Assembly (NCBI GenBank): GCA_015057035.1
Contig: SVFC01000020.1
Span: 1 to 35,527 of the forward strand
Length of the DNA: 35,527 nucleotides
Direction: 5' to 3'
Source: Lachnospiraceae bacterium
Lineage (GTDB): Bacteria > Bacillota > Clostridia > Lachnospirales > Lachnospiraceae
The position numbers were made by a program, and so were the translations under genes. The notes beneath the pieces were generated by a model, which worked only from the letters and a program-made list of their open reading frames with translations, ran no database searches and was not told the origin of the DNA. Of the stretch, positions 22,993 through 30,262 are shown one piece after another. The stretch's first letter is position 1. Each line of letters opens with the position of its first letter.

Positions 22993-23676
22993 TTACGCAT
23001 TTGGAAGAATCACATGAAGCTGACTCAAAAACTGATTCATTCTTGCCATGCGCTCCGCAAACTGTGGGTAGAAAGCATCTTCTCCATAAGGTGTCAGATA
23101 AAAAATCTGCAAAACCTGCATATTTATCGCTTTCACAATTGCTTCATTTTCCTGATTATCCTCGTAAAACAAACGTAATCCTTTTGTTAAAGCATGCCAT
23201 TTCACAAGGAAGTCTTCATACTGGCGTATTCCTGGAATGTTCAGCCACTTCTCAATCTTCACTTTGGATTTGTTAGGCACAGGACATGCATCCGCCAAAA
23301 CAAAATAGCTTAGCTTGTTACCTTCGTAATTTCTTCCTAGTGGAAACAGTCTGCAAAAACCTGGGCGAAAACTATGAATACTACAACGACCTTCTTCGTT
23401 TAGAAAACTACAGGCTGGTATTTCGTCTGTATTCTTTGTAGAACCTGCCGTCATACAGAGATTCGGCATAATCAGCCCATCTTCTACATGTAGTTCTACT
23501 TCCCTGGCAAGCAGTTCTTCAAAACTCTTATGAAGCCCCTTAGTTAAATTATATGTATCATATGGATCCAACCAGATGGACTGCCCCATATCCTGACAAC
23601 AGGAAGAACAGCCGTTACAATCGTGACATCCAATCTTGGCCATATCGTTGCTTCCGTAAAATCTATCAATGTTCAT
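22993..23676 (-). CDS. YkgJ-family cysteine-cluster protein
   Basis: A 227-residue protein of the YkgJ/UPF0153 cysteine-cluster family (PF03692), predicted to bind zinc or an Fe-S cluster. The N-terminal cluster is CHDCNGCSSCC (residues about 17-27), with later cysteines in NLCMTAG, PACSF, RCSIHSFRPGFCRLFP and ADACPVP; CSIHSFRPGFCRLFP is the family's hallmark. Function is not established. It overlaps the response regulator gene by one base (TAATG) and is the last gene of the Na/Pi-PhoU, kinase, regulator operon. Confidence 0.9.
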   Translation of the reverse strand: MNIDRFYGSNDMAKIGCHDCNGCSSCCQDMGQSIWLDPYDTYNLTKGLHKSFEELLAREVELHVEDGLIMPNLCMTAGSTKNTDEIPACSFLNEEGRCSIHSFRPGFCRLFPLGRNYEGNKLSYFVLADACPVPNKSKVKIEKWLNIPGIRQYEDFLVKWHALTKGLRLFYEDNQENEAIVKAINMQVLQIFYLTPYGEDAFYPQFAERMARMNQFLSQLHVILPNA

Positions 23677-24380
23677 TAATTTTCCTCGCTGATTCGATAA
23701 CCAACGCCTAATTCGTTGATAATATACTTATTATCGCCTGGCTTTGAACCAAGTTTTTTTCGAATATTGGCGAGGTTTACCTGTAGTTTTTTGATTCCAC
23801 CATCATCCGTTGGTCCCCAAATTTTGCGGATGATTGCTGCATAAGTTAAAACCTTTCCTGGGTTCTGGGACAAAATCTCCAGAATATTATACTCTGTTCT
23901 GGTAAGTTTGATTTCTTCCTCTCCCACAGTTACCATACGTCTTGCATAATCAATGGTCATATCATGAAGAGTAAACATTCCTTCCCCCACGCCTTCCACT
24001 TCCGTGGTTCTGCGGTTGCGAAGGGCGGCACGCACTCTTGCTAGGAGTTCTGCATTGCCGAATGGTTTTGTAACATAATCATTTGCGCCTAAATCCAGAG
24101 CTTTCACCTTATCTTTTTCATTGTTTCTAGCGGAAAGCACCAAAATTGGCGTTACATCACTCTGTCGAATTTCACGGATGAACTCCAGACCGTCTCTGTC
24201 TGGAAGTCCCAAATCTAAAATCACCAGATCCGGTACATTGGATAACATCATAGTAATCCCATCCTTACAAGTTCCTGCAATAATTACCTGATATCCATTG
24301 GTTGTCAGAATTGTATCCAACAAGTTACAAATATTTATTTCATCTTCAATTACAAGAATCTTAAACTTATTATTACTCAT
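23676..24380 (-). CDS. KdpE-like OmpR-family response regulator
   Basis: A 234-residue response regulator: receiver domain with acidic pocket E12/D13, phosphoacceptor D56 in LVILDLGLPDRDG, T/S at LVLSARNNE and Lys at YVTKPFG, followed by an OmpR/PhoB winged-helix domain (KLTRTEYNILEILSQNPGKVLTY ... VNLANIRKKLG). Sequence features such as GPTDDGGIKKLQVNLANIRKKLG and NKYIINELGVGYR are KdpE-like. It overlaps the kinase gene by eight bases. Since the cognate operon encodes a phosphate transporter rather than KdpFABC, its target may be that operon: 11-bp-spaced repeats stand at its promoter. Confidence 0.94.
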   Translation of the reverse strand: MSNNKFKILVIEDEINICNLLDTILTTNGYQVIIAGTCKDGITMMLSNVPDLVILDLGLPDRDGLEFIREIRQSDVTPILVLSARNNEKDKVKALDLGANDYVTKPFGNAELLARVRAALRNRRTTEVEGVGEGMFTLHDMTIDYARRMVTVGEEEIKLTRTEYNILEILSQNPGKVLTYAAIIRKIWGPTDDGGIKKLQVNLANIRKKLGSKPGDNKYIINELGVGYRISEEN

Positions 24381-25431
24381 TTTCCTCCTCCAGTTCTAAT
24401 GAGAATCCAAATACTGCTCCACCATTTTCTCTGTTTGCAGCAAACACTTCGCCACCGTGAGCCTTAATAATGGTAGAGCAAACAGACAGGCCAATTCCCA
24501 TATTATTGCGGGTACCATCCGCCGGTGTCTGCTCTCTTTCCAGATATCCCGAGAAGAGTTTTCCCAGTTTTTCTTCCGGAATTCCGCATCCATTATCTTC
24601 TACACGAAAGATTGCCTGGTCTCCTTCTATTGTTACTGACAGCTTTAACTCTGTCATTCCTTCTGCGTGGATAATGGCATTTTCCAGGATATTAATCAAT
24701 ACCTGCTCGATTAACATGGCATCCATAGGGATGCTGATAAAATCCTCTGGAATTTCTACCATAACCTCTTGCTTTGGATAATGCTTATGGAATTTTACAA
24801 GAACAATATCAATCAATTCTTCTAACACCGTAGATGTCTTTGTTACATAGGCAACCCCATCATCAATGCGGGTTACCGACAGCAAGTTCTCCACCATACG
24901 GATTAGCCACTGTGAATCTTCGTGTATTTCCCCCAACAACTTAAGCTGCTGCTCCTTGCTTATAGAATCATAATTTTCCATAATGGCAGAAGTAGAACCA
25001 TAGATAGAGGTAAGTGGAGTTCTAAGGTCGTGGGATACTGCTCGCAGAAGATTTCCTCGCATTCTTTCTTTTTCGCTCTCTGCTTTAATTTTTTCCTGTT
25101 CCTTAATCTGGGTTGTAAGGGTACTGGTCATAATGGCAACCACCAACATGACCACTGCTGCCAATATATTTTCCGGTTTAATAAGATCAATCTCGAAGTA
25201 TGGAGCAGTAAAGGTAAAGTTAACTACCATTACACTTGCTAAGGACGCTACAACGCCCCACAGATATCCCTCTGTCTTAAGTGCTATGAAAAATACCCCT
25301 AATACAAAAATAGTCGGAACTACTGTATCTGTCTCAAAAACAAACTGTAAAATATAATTAAGGAGGTAACAAATGACTAATATAAACACCGTCAAAAGTC
25401 CATCCTGAATGGTTTGCTTATATTTCGCCAT
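24373..25431 (-). CDS. KdpD-like sensor histidine kinase lacking the N-terminal sensor half
   Basis: I place the start at 25431 (GGGAGG five bases upstream), giving 352 residues; the longer frame to 25563 runs into the upstream gene. Four membrane helices (about 10-105) form a DUF4118/KdpD-type segment with VVNFTFTAPYFEI. The kinase core has the H-box SHDLRTPLTS (His about 131), N-box ILENAIIHAE, G1 DNGCGIPEEKLG and G2 GIGLSVCSTIIKAHGG. Full-length KdpD also has a KdpD N-domain and a Usp domain; both are absent here. It follows the Na/Pi-PhoU gene after 28 bases and precedes the KdpE-like gene. Confidence 0.92.
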   Translation of the reverse strand: MAKYKQTIQDGLLTVFILVICYLLNYILQFVFETDTVVPTIFVLGVFFIALKTEGYLWGVVASLASVMVVNFTFTAPYFEIDLIKPENILAAVVMLVVAIMTSTLTTQIKEQEKIKAESEKERMRGNLLRAVSHDLRTPLTSIYGSTSAIMENYDSISKEQQLKLLGEIHEDSQWLIRMVENLLSVTRIDDGVAYVTKTSTVLEELIDIVLVKFHKHYPKQEVMVEIPEDFISIPMDAMLIEQVLINILENAIIHAEGMTELKLSVTIEGDQAIFRVEDNGCGIPEEKLGKLFSGYLEREQTPADGTRNNMGIGLSVCSTIIKAHGGEVFAANRENGGAVFGFSLELEEENE

Positions 25432-25459
25432 GGTTACCTCCCTCTTACAGTAGAACTCC

Positions 25460-27094
25460 CTACTGATATATTTTTGTAATCGCCTGTGCAATATTAAGCA
25501 CATGGTCACCGATACGTTCAAAGTCTGTGAGCAATTCTGAGTATAGAATACATGCTTCTTCACTACACAAACCTTTTCTCATACGTTCCAAATGGGTTTC
25601 ACGATAACTTCTTGTCATATCATCAATCTGCTGTTCCATAGCAGCAATATCGGAAAGCCATATAGTCATATCATCTTCTCTGTGAAGAACTTTGTCAATG
25701 GCTTTTTCCGTAATTTCTTTCATTTTCAGCACTTCTTCTCTGGCATTTTCTGAGAATGTAATGTTCTTCTTACGCATTGTTTCCACATACTCACCAATGT
25801 TAACTGCGTGATCCCCAATACGCTCCGCATTACCTGTAATAAGAAAATACTGTTCAAAACTTGTTACGTTACTATCGCTATTACTTGATACTAATATCTT
25901 GGAAATATACTGGGAAATATCCCTGTTTAAAGTATCAATCAAACCTTCCACTTCTGTTGCTTTCTTTACAGCTACTGAATCCACATCCAAAACCGCCTGA
26001 TAACAACGGCTGGTGTTTTCTCCCGCCAGTACCAGCATACGTCCGATTTCCTGACGAAGAATATCCATATGTATCATATCCGCACCAAGATGAGTTCTTG
26101 AGCGTCCAAATTCCTTATTCAACTGACCAAGAATAGAAGCATTTTCCTGGTCTTCCTTGGTATCTGGCAGAATCTTTGTGGCTGCCGCTGCAAGATACGT
26201 ACCAAACGGAATCAGAAGAAGCGTAGTTGCAATATTAAACAGGGTATGCATATTCGCAATCTGCGCATCTGGTTTTCCAGGCGTAATAGCAGCCACAAAG
26301 TCTGCAATAGGAAGAGTTAAACAAAGAACAGTAAATATCGCCGTACCAATTAGGTTGAACATCAGATGAATAATGGTAGTTCTCTTCGCACTACGATTGG
26401 TTCCAATCGATGCCAACACTGCGGTAATACAAGTTCCGATGTTCATACCAAAAAGGACAAATACCGAACTTGAAAAAGTAATCAATCCACCTTTTGCCAA
26501 AGTCTGCAAAATACCTACTGATGCAGAAGATGACTGAATCACTGCAGTAAAAATTGCCCCTGCAATAATTCCAATCAGTGGATTATTAAATTGCGTCATC
26601 AAACTAATAAACACTTCCGATTCTCTCAGTGGTTCCATAGAACTTCCCATCATATCCATACCAATGAAGAGAATACCTAGCCCTGCAAGAATCTTGCCAA
26701 TATGGTGTAGCTTTGGATTTTTCAGGAATACAATCATTGCAACGCCCACAAATGCCATCAGTGGAGCAATTGCACCTACATCTAAAGCAATTAACTGACC
26801 TGTAATGGTGGTACCAATGTTTGCACCCATGATAATCCATACAGCCTGCTGCAGTGTCATCATTCCAGTGTTAACAAAACCTACTACCATAACTGTAGTT
26901 GCAGAAGAAGACTGGATTACCGCCGTAATCAGGGCACCTACTGCCACACCAATAAAACGGTTTGACGTAAGTTTCTCCAGAATCTTCTCCATTCTGTCGC
27001 CGGCAGCCTCTTCCAAGCCATCACTCATCATCTGCATACCATAAAGAAACAGCGCCAATCCGCCTAATAGACCAACAAAAATCATAAGATCCAT
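25460..27094 (-). CDS. Na/Pi cotransporter-PhoU fusion (NptA/YjbB family)
   Basis: A 544-residue protein. The N-terminal ~310 residues hold two inverted Na/Pi cotransporter repeats, each with the QSSSA motif (residues 61-66 and 187-192) and GANIGTTIT/GMNIGTCIT segments. The C-terminal ~220 residues are a PhoU-like helical domain with the repeated patterns AERIGDHAVNIGE and FERIGDHVLNIAQ. It should exchange phosphate with sodium, and the PhoU part may regulate this. The RBS is GGAGG seven bases before the ATG. Directly upstream lie a terminator-like hairpin and a promoter with 11-bp direct repeats. Confidence 0.95.
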   Translation of the reverse strand: MDLMIFVGLLGGLALFLYGMQMMSDGLEEAAGDRMEKILEKLTSNRFIGVAVGALITAVIQSSSATTVMVVGFVNTGMMTLQQAVWIIMGANIGTTITGQLIALDVGAIAPLMAFVGVAMIVFLKNPKLHHIGKILAGLGILFIGMDMMGSSMEPLRESEVFISLMTQFNNPLIGIIAGAIFTAVIQSSSASVGILQTLAKGGLITFSSSVFVLFGMNIGTCITAVLASIGTNRSAKRTTIIHLMFNLIGTAIFTVLCLTLPIADFVAAITPGKPDAQIANMHTLFNIATTLLLIPFGTYLAAAATKILPDTKEDQENASILGQLNKEFGRSRTHLGADMIHMDILRQEIGRMLVLAGENTSRCYQAVLDVDSVAVKKATEVEGLIDTLNRDISQYISKILVSSNSDSNVTSFEQYFLITGNAERIGDHAVNIGEYVETMRKKNITFSENAREEVLKMKEITEKAIDKVLHREDDMTIWLSDIAAMEQQIDDMTRSYRETHLERMRKGLCSEEACILYSELLTDFERIGDHVLNIAQAITKIYQ

Positions 27095-27107
27095 ATGTTA
27101 CCTCCAT

Positions 27108-27144
27108 AAAAAAAGCGCATTTTCACATAGTAAAAATACGCTTT
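27108..27144 (-). terminator. Terminator-like hairpin in the leader of the Na/Pi-PhoU gene
   Basis: On the minus strand a 12-bp stem (27133-27144 with 27112-27123, one G-U pair) with a nine-base loop is followed by seven T residues. The T run ends one base before the TGGAGG-containing SD. It may simply end serpin transcription, but it lies downstream of the candidate promoter at 27175, so it would act as an attenuator for that promoter. Confidence 0.85.
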
Positions 27145-27174
27145 AATGGTACATTAAGGACATTTGTCCCGTCA

Positions 27175-27207
27175 ATTATACAAGTTTGTTCTTAACTGTT
27201 TCTTAAC
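27175..27207 (-). promoter_or_regulatory. Candidate activator-dependent promoter with 11-bp direct repeats
   Basis: On the minus strand GTTAAGAA occurs twice (27200-27207 and 27189-27196), spaced exactly 11 bases, followed by a perfect TATAAT (27175-27180). No good -35 hexamer is present. Tandem sites over the -35 region, one helical turn apart, are typical of OmpR/PhoB-family regulators; the TTAA core resembles Bacillus PhoP boxes. The KdpE-like protein encoded downstream, or a PhoP elsewhere, could bind. Confidence 0.6.
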
Positions 27208-27225
27208 CAACTTGAGTTTTTCATT

Positions 27226-28566
27226 CTACTCCACACTCATACAGGTTCCCATAAAAAATGGCTGGTTATTTTCACAATCAATTAACATATAGATAAATGG
27301 TCGATCTAAGTGCACAGTTTTCATCTCTTCATACCATGGTGCACATTCATCTTCCATTTCTACCACTGTGGCCGCACCCGCCTTGGTTCCCTTTGGTGAT
27401 ACTTCAATATAGGTCTTATGAATTACACGGCTGATAAAAATATTACCTCTGTCTGAGGTTCCAAGGCCTGTAAAATCTGCTATCGCACCATTGAATGCAT
27501 CAGACATCCCCATCTGCATTAACACATCATTTAAGAGAACCTTATACTCTGTCTTAAATGCGGGAATGGCTGCATCCACCGCAATCTGAGTTGGATTCTC
27601 TAATAAATTTCGCAGTGTTTCTCCTGTCAATCCTTCCACACATTGCTGTACTGTTTTCCCTTCTTTTGGAAGCAATGCTACGAAAGCATATTCTCTATTC
27701 TTGTAGTATTTGATAAATCCTGTTGCATCTTCGTTTTCCAGATAAAGATCTTCCATAGAGTACATGAGTTCCACATTCTGTTGCTGCCCATTTTCCGTGG
27801 TGAATGTTTTATTTCTAACCTCGTCAGATTTGTATGTGGTCTGCCATTCTGCCTCGAAGATTAAGGCATTAATCAGATACATCACCGCCGCTTCAGGAAT
27901 TTCATCCAACACGTTTTTAATCAATCCATCGGTTTTCTCATCCACCCAGTGATTAATGTCCGCTAAAGTGGTATCGTCAAATGGTGCCTTATAAATATCT
28001 GCATCATAATACTGGAAATTCTTTTTCAAAAAAGCATCCTCTACGTGCAAGAAGTCTGCATCTCGAAACCAAATGGAATTGCTGATGTCAAACTTACTTT
28101 TTTCTCTAGGAAGTTGTCCATTATAATATGCGAGATATTCGTTTAAAGACTCTATATTTAAGCCAAAAGTCTCTTCCATCTGAGACAAAGTCTCCCCTTT
28201 TGCTCCGTTGGCAGTCATCGCCAATGCCATCAACACTGAAAGTGGTGAAATCAAGGTGTTTTCCTCATCTTCCAAACTCTGCTGGAACAGGCGCACTGCA
28301 AAATCTGTAACATCTGTCTGCACTGGGTCTGGGTTGTATTCACACTGAATCCACTGTTCTCCGTTATTACGAATATCCGTCATTAGATTGGTTGCGGCAA
28401 TATTATAATCTGTTATATCCGGCTGTTCTGTTCCAGTGCAGTCTACTGGACCGTGATGATTTCCACCAATTCCAGGTCCACCCACACCGCCGCAGGCAGT
28501 CATAGAACATATCATTGCCATCACTAGCAATACCGCTGTCGCTTTATGCCATAATCCTTTTTTCAT
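27226..28566 (-). CDS. Secreted lipoprotein serpin (serine protease inhibitor)
   Basis: A 446-residue protein with a lipoprotein signal (lipobox SMTAC, Cys about 25), a short linker, and a complete serpin domain (about 85-446). Typical segments are NTLISPLSVLMALAMTANGAKG, FDISNSIWFRD, LINALIFEAEW, and the C-terminal RPFIYMLIDCENNQPFFMG. The reactive-centre hinge is GTKAGAATVVEM (about 390-401); small residues at the hinge point to an inhibitory serpin. The loop after it (EDECAPWYEEMKTVHLDRPF) is about five residues longer on the P' side than in alpha-1-antitrypsin and is acidic, so the P1 residue is uncertain. The SD is AAAGGGG. It follows the sigma and anti-sigma-like genes by 28 bases. Confidence 0.93.
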   Translation of the reverse strand: MKKGLWHKATAVLLVMAMICSMTACGGVGGPGIGGNHHGPVDCTGTEQPDITDYNIAATNLMTDIRNNGEQWIQCEYNPDPVQTDVTDFAVRLFQQSLEDEENTLISPLSVLMALAMTANGAKGETLSQMEETFGLNIESLNEYLAYYNGQLPREKSKFDISNSIWFRDADFLHVEDAFLKKNFQYYDADIYKAPFDDTTLADINHWVDEKTDGLIKNVLDEIPEAAVMYLINALIFEAEWQTTYKSDEVRNKTFTTENGQQQNVELMYSMEDLYLENEDATGFIKYYKNREYAFVALLPKEGKTVQQCVEGLTGETLRNLLENPTQIAVDAAIPAFKTEYKVLLNDVLMQMGMSDAFNGAIADFTGLGTSDRGNIFISRVIHKTYIEVSPKGTKAGAATVVEMEDECAPWYEEMKTVHLDRPFIYMLIDCENNQPFFMGTCMSVE

Positions 28567-28594
28567 ATATTACCCCTTTCCTATACCGTCCTTC

Positions 28595-29473
28595 TTACCA
28601 ATATATCGCCAGCACTTTTAACAGTCCATCTAAAACATCTTCATCCATCTTCATACCAAGCTCCGAATCACTATAGAAATATACAAAACTATAATCTGCA
28701 AAGATGCACACCTGTACAATCTCCCCATCGGTTCTCTGGAAAAAGATGTGGTAACCATCAGCGCCTTCCACTGGATTGCCCGTATCCAGCACCATATCTG
28801 TTCTAAGGCGCGGTGTATCACAAAGTGCTTTTACAAACTTATCTATTATTTTGTAATACTTCTCCTCAATCTCTTTGCTTTTTGCAAAGTTATCTTTTAT
28901 GGTTTCCTCTGGTGCCCACGCCTTATGCGGAAGCATAGTCACCTTAACATAATTATTCACTAACTGGTATGCATCTCCCATCGCTGAATACTGCTCTAGC
29001 TCGCCTGGTTCAACTGCTTCTGGTGGATTCGGTTTTTCTTCAGTATTTTTCTCCTGACTACTTACAACGTCTGTATCTAACTCCGTTCCATTAATTACAG
29101 CGTCTGATTCTTCTCCCGGTTTTTCCGGTTTTACTTCTGTTCCATCTTCATAGTCTTCACTTATCTCTGGTGCAGCATTTGGCACTCGGTCCTTGTTCTC
29201 TCCAGATTCTGTTCCCATTGGTGCTTCCATAGAATTCGAAGGCCCCATCACATTTTCCCATGCAACAGCTCCCACAATCAGAAGGCACACACTGGCGGCC
29301 ACAGCCAGATAACGCGTACTATGCGCGAAAAAGTTCTTGAATTTTCCAGTTCTTTCTACAGGCACTTTCGTCCCCATTCTTAATTTATCTACATTCTCTA
29401 TCATATCATCATCCAGATACTCCAATGCATCCTGAATGATTTCTGCTCTTTTTTCTCTGTTCATGTCACTCAT
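28595..29473 (-). CDS. Membrane protein, probable anti-sigma factor partner
   Basis: A 292-residue protein overlapping the sigma factor gene by four bases (ATGA), the usual arrangement of sigma/anti-sigma pairs. The N-terminal ~48 residues are cytoplasmic and charged (MNREKRAEIIQDALEYLDDDMIENVDKLR); one membrane helix follows (YLAVAASVCLLIVGAVAW, about 50-67). An extracytoplasmic E/P-rich linker (about 75-150) leads to a C-terminal alpha/beta domain (HIFFQRTDGEIVQVCIFADYSFVYFYSD, about 240-268). No ZAS zinc motif is seen. The anti-sigma role is inferred from topology and context. Confidence 0.8.
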   Translation of the reverse strand: MSDMNREKRAEIIQDALEYLDDDMIENVDKLRMGTKVPVERTGKFKNFFAHSTRYLAVAASVCLLIVGAVAWENVMGPSNSMEAPMGTESGENKDRVPNAAPEISEDYEDGTEVKPEKPGEESDAVINGTELDTDVVSSQEKNTEEKPNPPEAVEPGELEQYSAMGDAYQLVNNYVKVTMLPHKAWAPEETIKDNFAKSKEIEEKYYKIIDKFVKALCDTPRLRTDMVLDTGNPVEGADGYHIFFQRTDGEIVQVCIFADYSFVYFYSDSELGMKMDEDVLDGLLKVLAIYW

Positions 29474-30030
29474 AGATAGAATCCCTCCTTTTCGAGATAT
29501 TCTTTTAATCCTATACGGGTTCTGTACAATAAAGTTTTCGCCTTGGTTTCCGTCATTCCACAGTATTTTGCTGCGTCTTTAAGAGAATCCATGTAAAAAT
29601 ACCTTCCTATGAACAGATTCCTAGTGGATTCTGGCAAAGTACGAAGATATTTGTTTATGGCGTCTTCCAACATATATCCATCCAGCGTTGTTTCTGGTGT
29701 ATTCTTGTCGGATAAGCATTCTTCCAGTTCTGACAAAGAACTGGTGTATTCTGACGGAACACGCTTATTTCTAGTGCGTCGGCGCACCACGTCAATTGCC
29801 ACACGTCTCGTGATTTTTGCAAGAAAAGTAGACAACACCTGTGGTCTGTGCGGTGGAATGGCTTTCCAGGCTCTCAAATAGGTGTCGTTGACACTTTCCA
29901 TACTGTCTTCCATATCGTATAGAATGTTATATGCTACTTTTGTTAGATATTTCTCGTATTTTAACTGTGTTTCCGTGACAGCCGACTCGTCACGTCTCCA
30001 GTACAGGTCGACAATTTTTTCATCTGTCAT
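29470..30030 (-). CDS. Sigma-70-family (ECF-type) RNA polymerase sigma factor
   Basis: About 186 residues from the ATG at 30030, which has AAGGAG seven bases upstream; the frame is open to 30099 but the SD would then be internal. Region 2 is visible (LKYEKYLTKVAYNILYDMEDSMESVNDTYLRAWKAI ... STFLAKITRRVAIDVVRRRTR, about 22-90), and region 4 at the C-terminus (LRTLPESTRNLFIGRYFYMDSLKDAAKYCGMTETKAKTLLYRTRIGLKEYL, about 130-182). The NDTYLRAWKAIP segment is ECF-like. It probably controls its own operon with the membrane partner and serpin, in response to an envelope signal. Confidence 0.9.
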   Translation of the reverse strand: MTDEKIVDLYWRRDESAVTETQLKYEKYLTKVAYNILYDMEDSMESVNDTYLRAWKAIPPHRPQVLSTFLAKITRRVAIDVVRRRTRNKRVPSEYTSSLSELEECLSDKNTPETTLDGYMLEDAINKYLRTLPESTRNLFIGRYFYMDSLKDAAKYCGMTETKAKTLLYRTRIGLKEYLEKEGFYL

Positions 30031-30051
30031 GGAGAATCTCCTTTCGCTACA

Positions 30052-30103
30052 ATTATCGTGCGCTCGATAATCCACAAAAATGTCTTGCGCAATGGACATT
30101 TTT
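30052..30103. promoter_or_regulatory. Two perfect inverted repeats upstream of the sigma factor gene
   Basis: ATTATCG-N6-CGATAAT (30052-30071) and AAAAATGTC-N10-GACATTTTT (30076-30103) lie side by side, 20-75 bases upstream of the sigma start. The second encloses the palindrome TTGCGCAA and can be extended by CAC/GTG. They could be RNA hairpins in the leader or binding sites; the second with its T run could also terminate transcription. Confidence 0.6.
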
Positions 30104-30174
30104 ATGTGCTTACCTTATATGTCGATGTATTTTTTGTATGGTTTCACGAAAATTACTAAAATGTCCTTTTTCTG

Positions 30175-30203
30175 TTTACATTTTATGAAAATGCTAGTAG
30201 TAT
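30175..30203 (+). promoter_or_regulatory. Candidate promoter for the OB-fold lipoprotein
   Basis: TTTACA (30175-30180) and TAGTAT (30198-30203) with a 17-base spacer lie 60 bases before the start codon. The SD is GAAAGAGG eight bases upstream of the ATG. Confidence 0.45.
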
Positions 30204-30262
30204 GTCAAATTAGATAAGACTTTTATCTCCCCCAAAAAAACTTTACGAAAGAGGTAAACAAA

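Noticed and set aside
25432..25563. N-terminal extension of the KdpD-like kinase
   Set aside because: It would overlap the upstream Na/Pi-PhoU gene by over 100 bases; a strong GGGAGG SD precedes the ATG at 25431, and the extension has no domain character.
30031..30099. N-terminal extension of the sigma factor
   Set aside because: The SD AAGGAG lies inside it at the right distance from the ATG at 30030, and the region holds the two palindromes.
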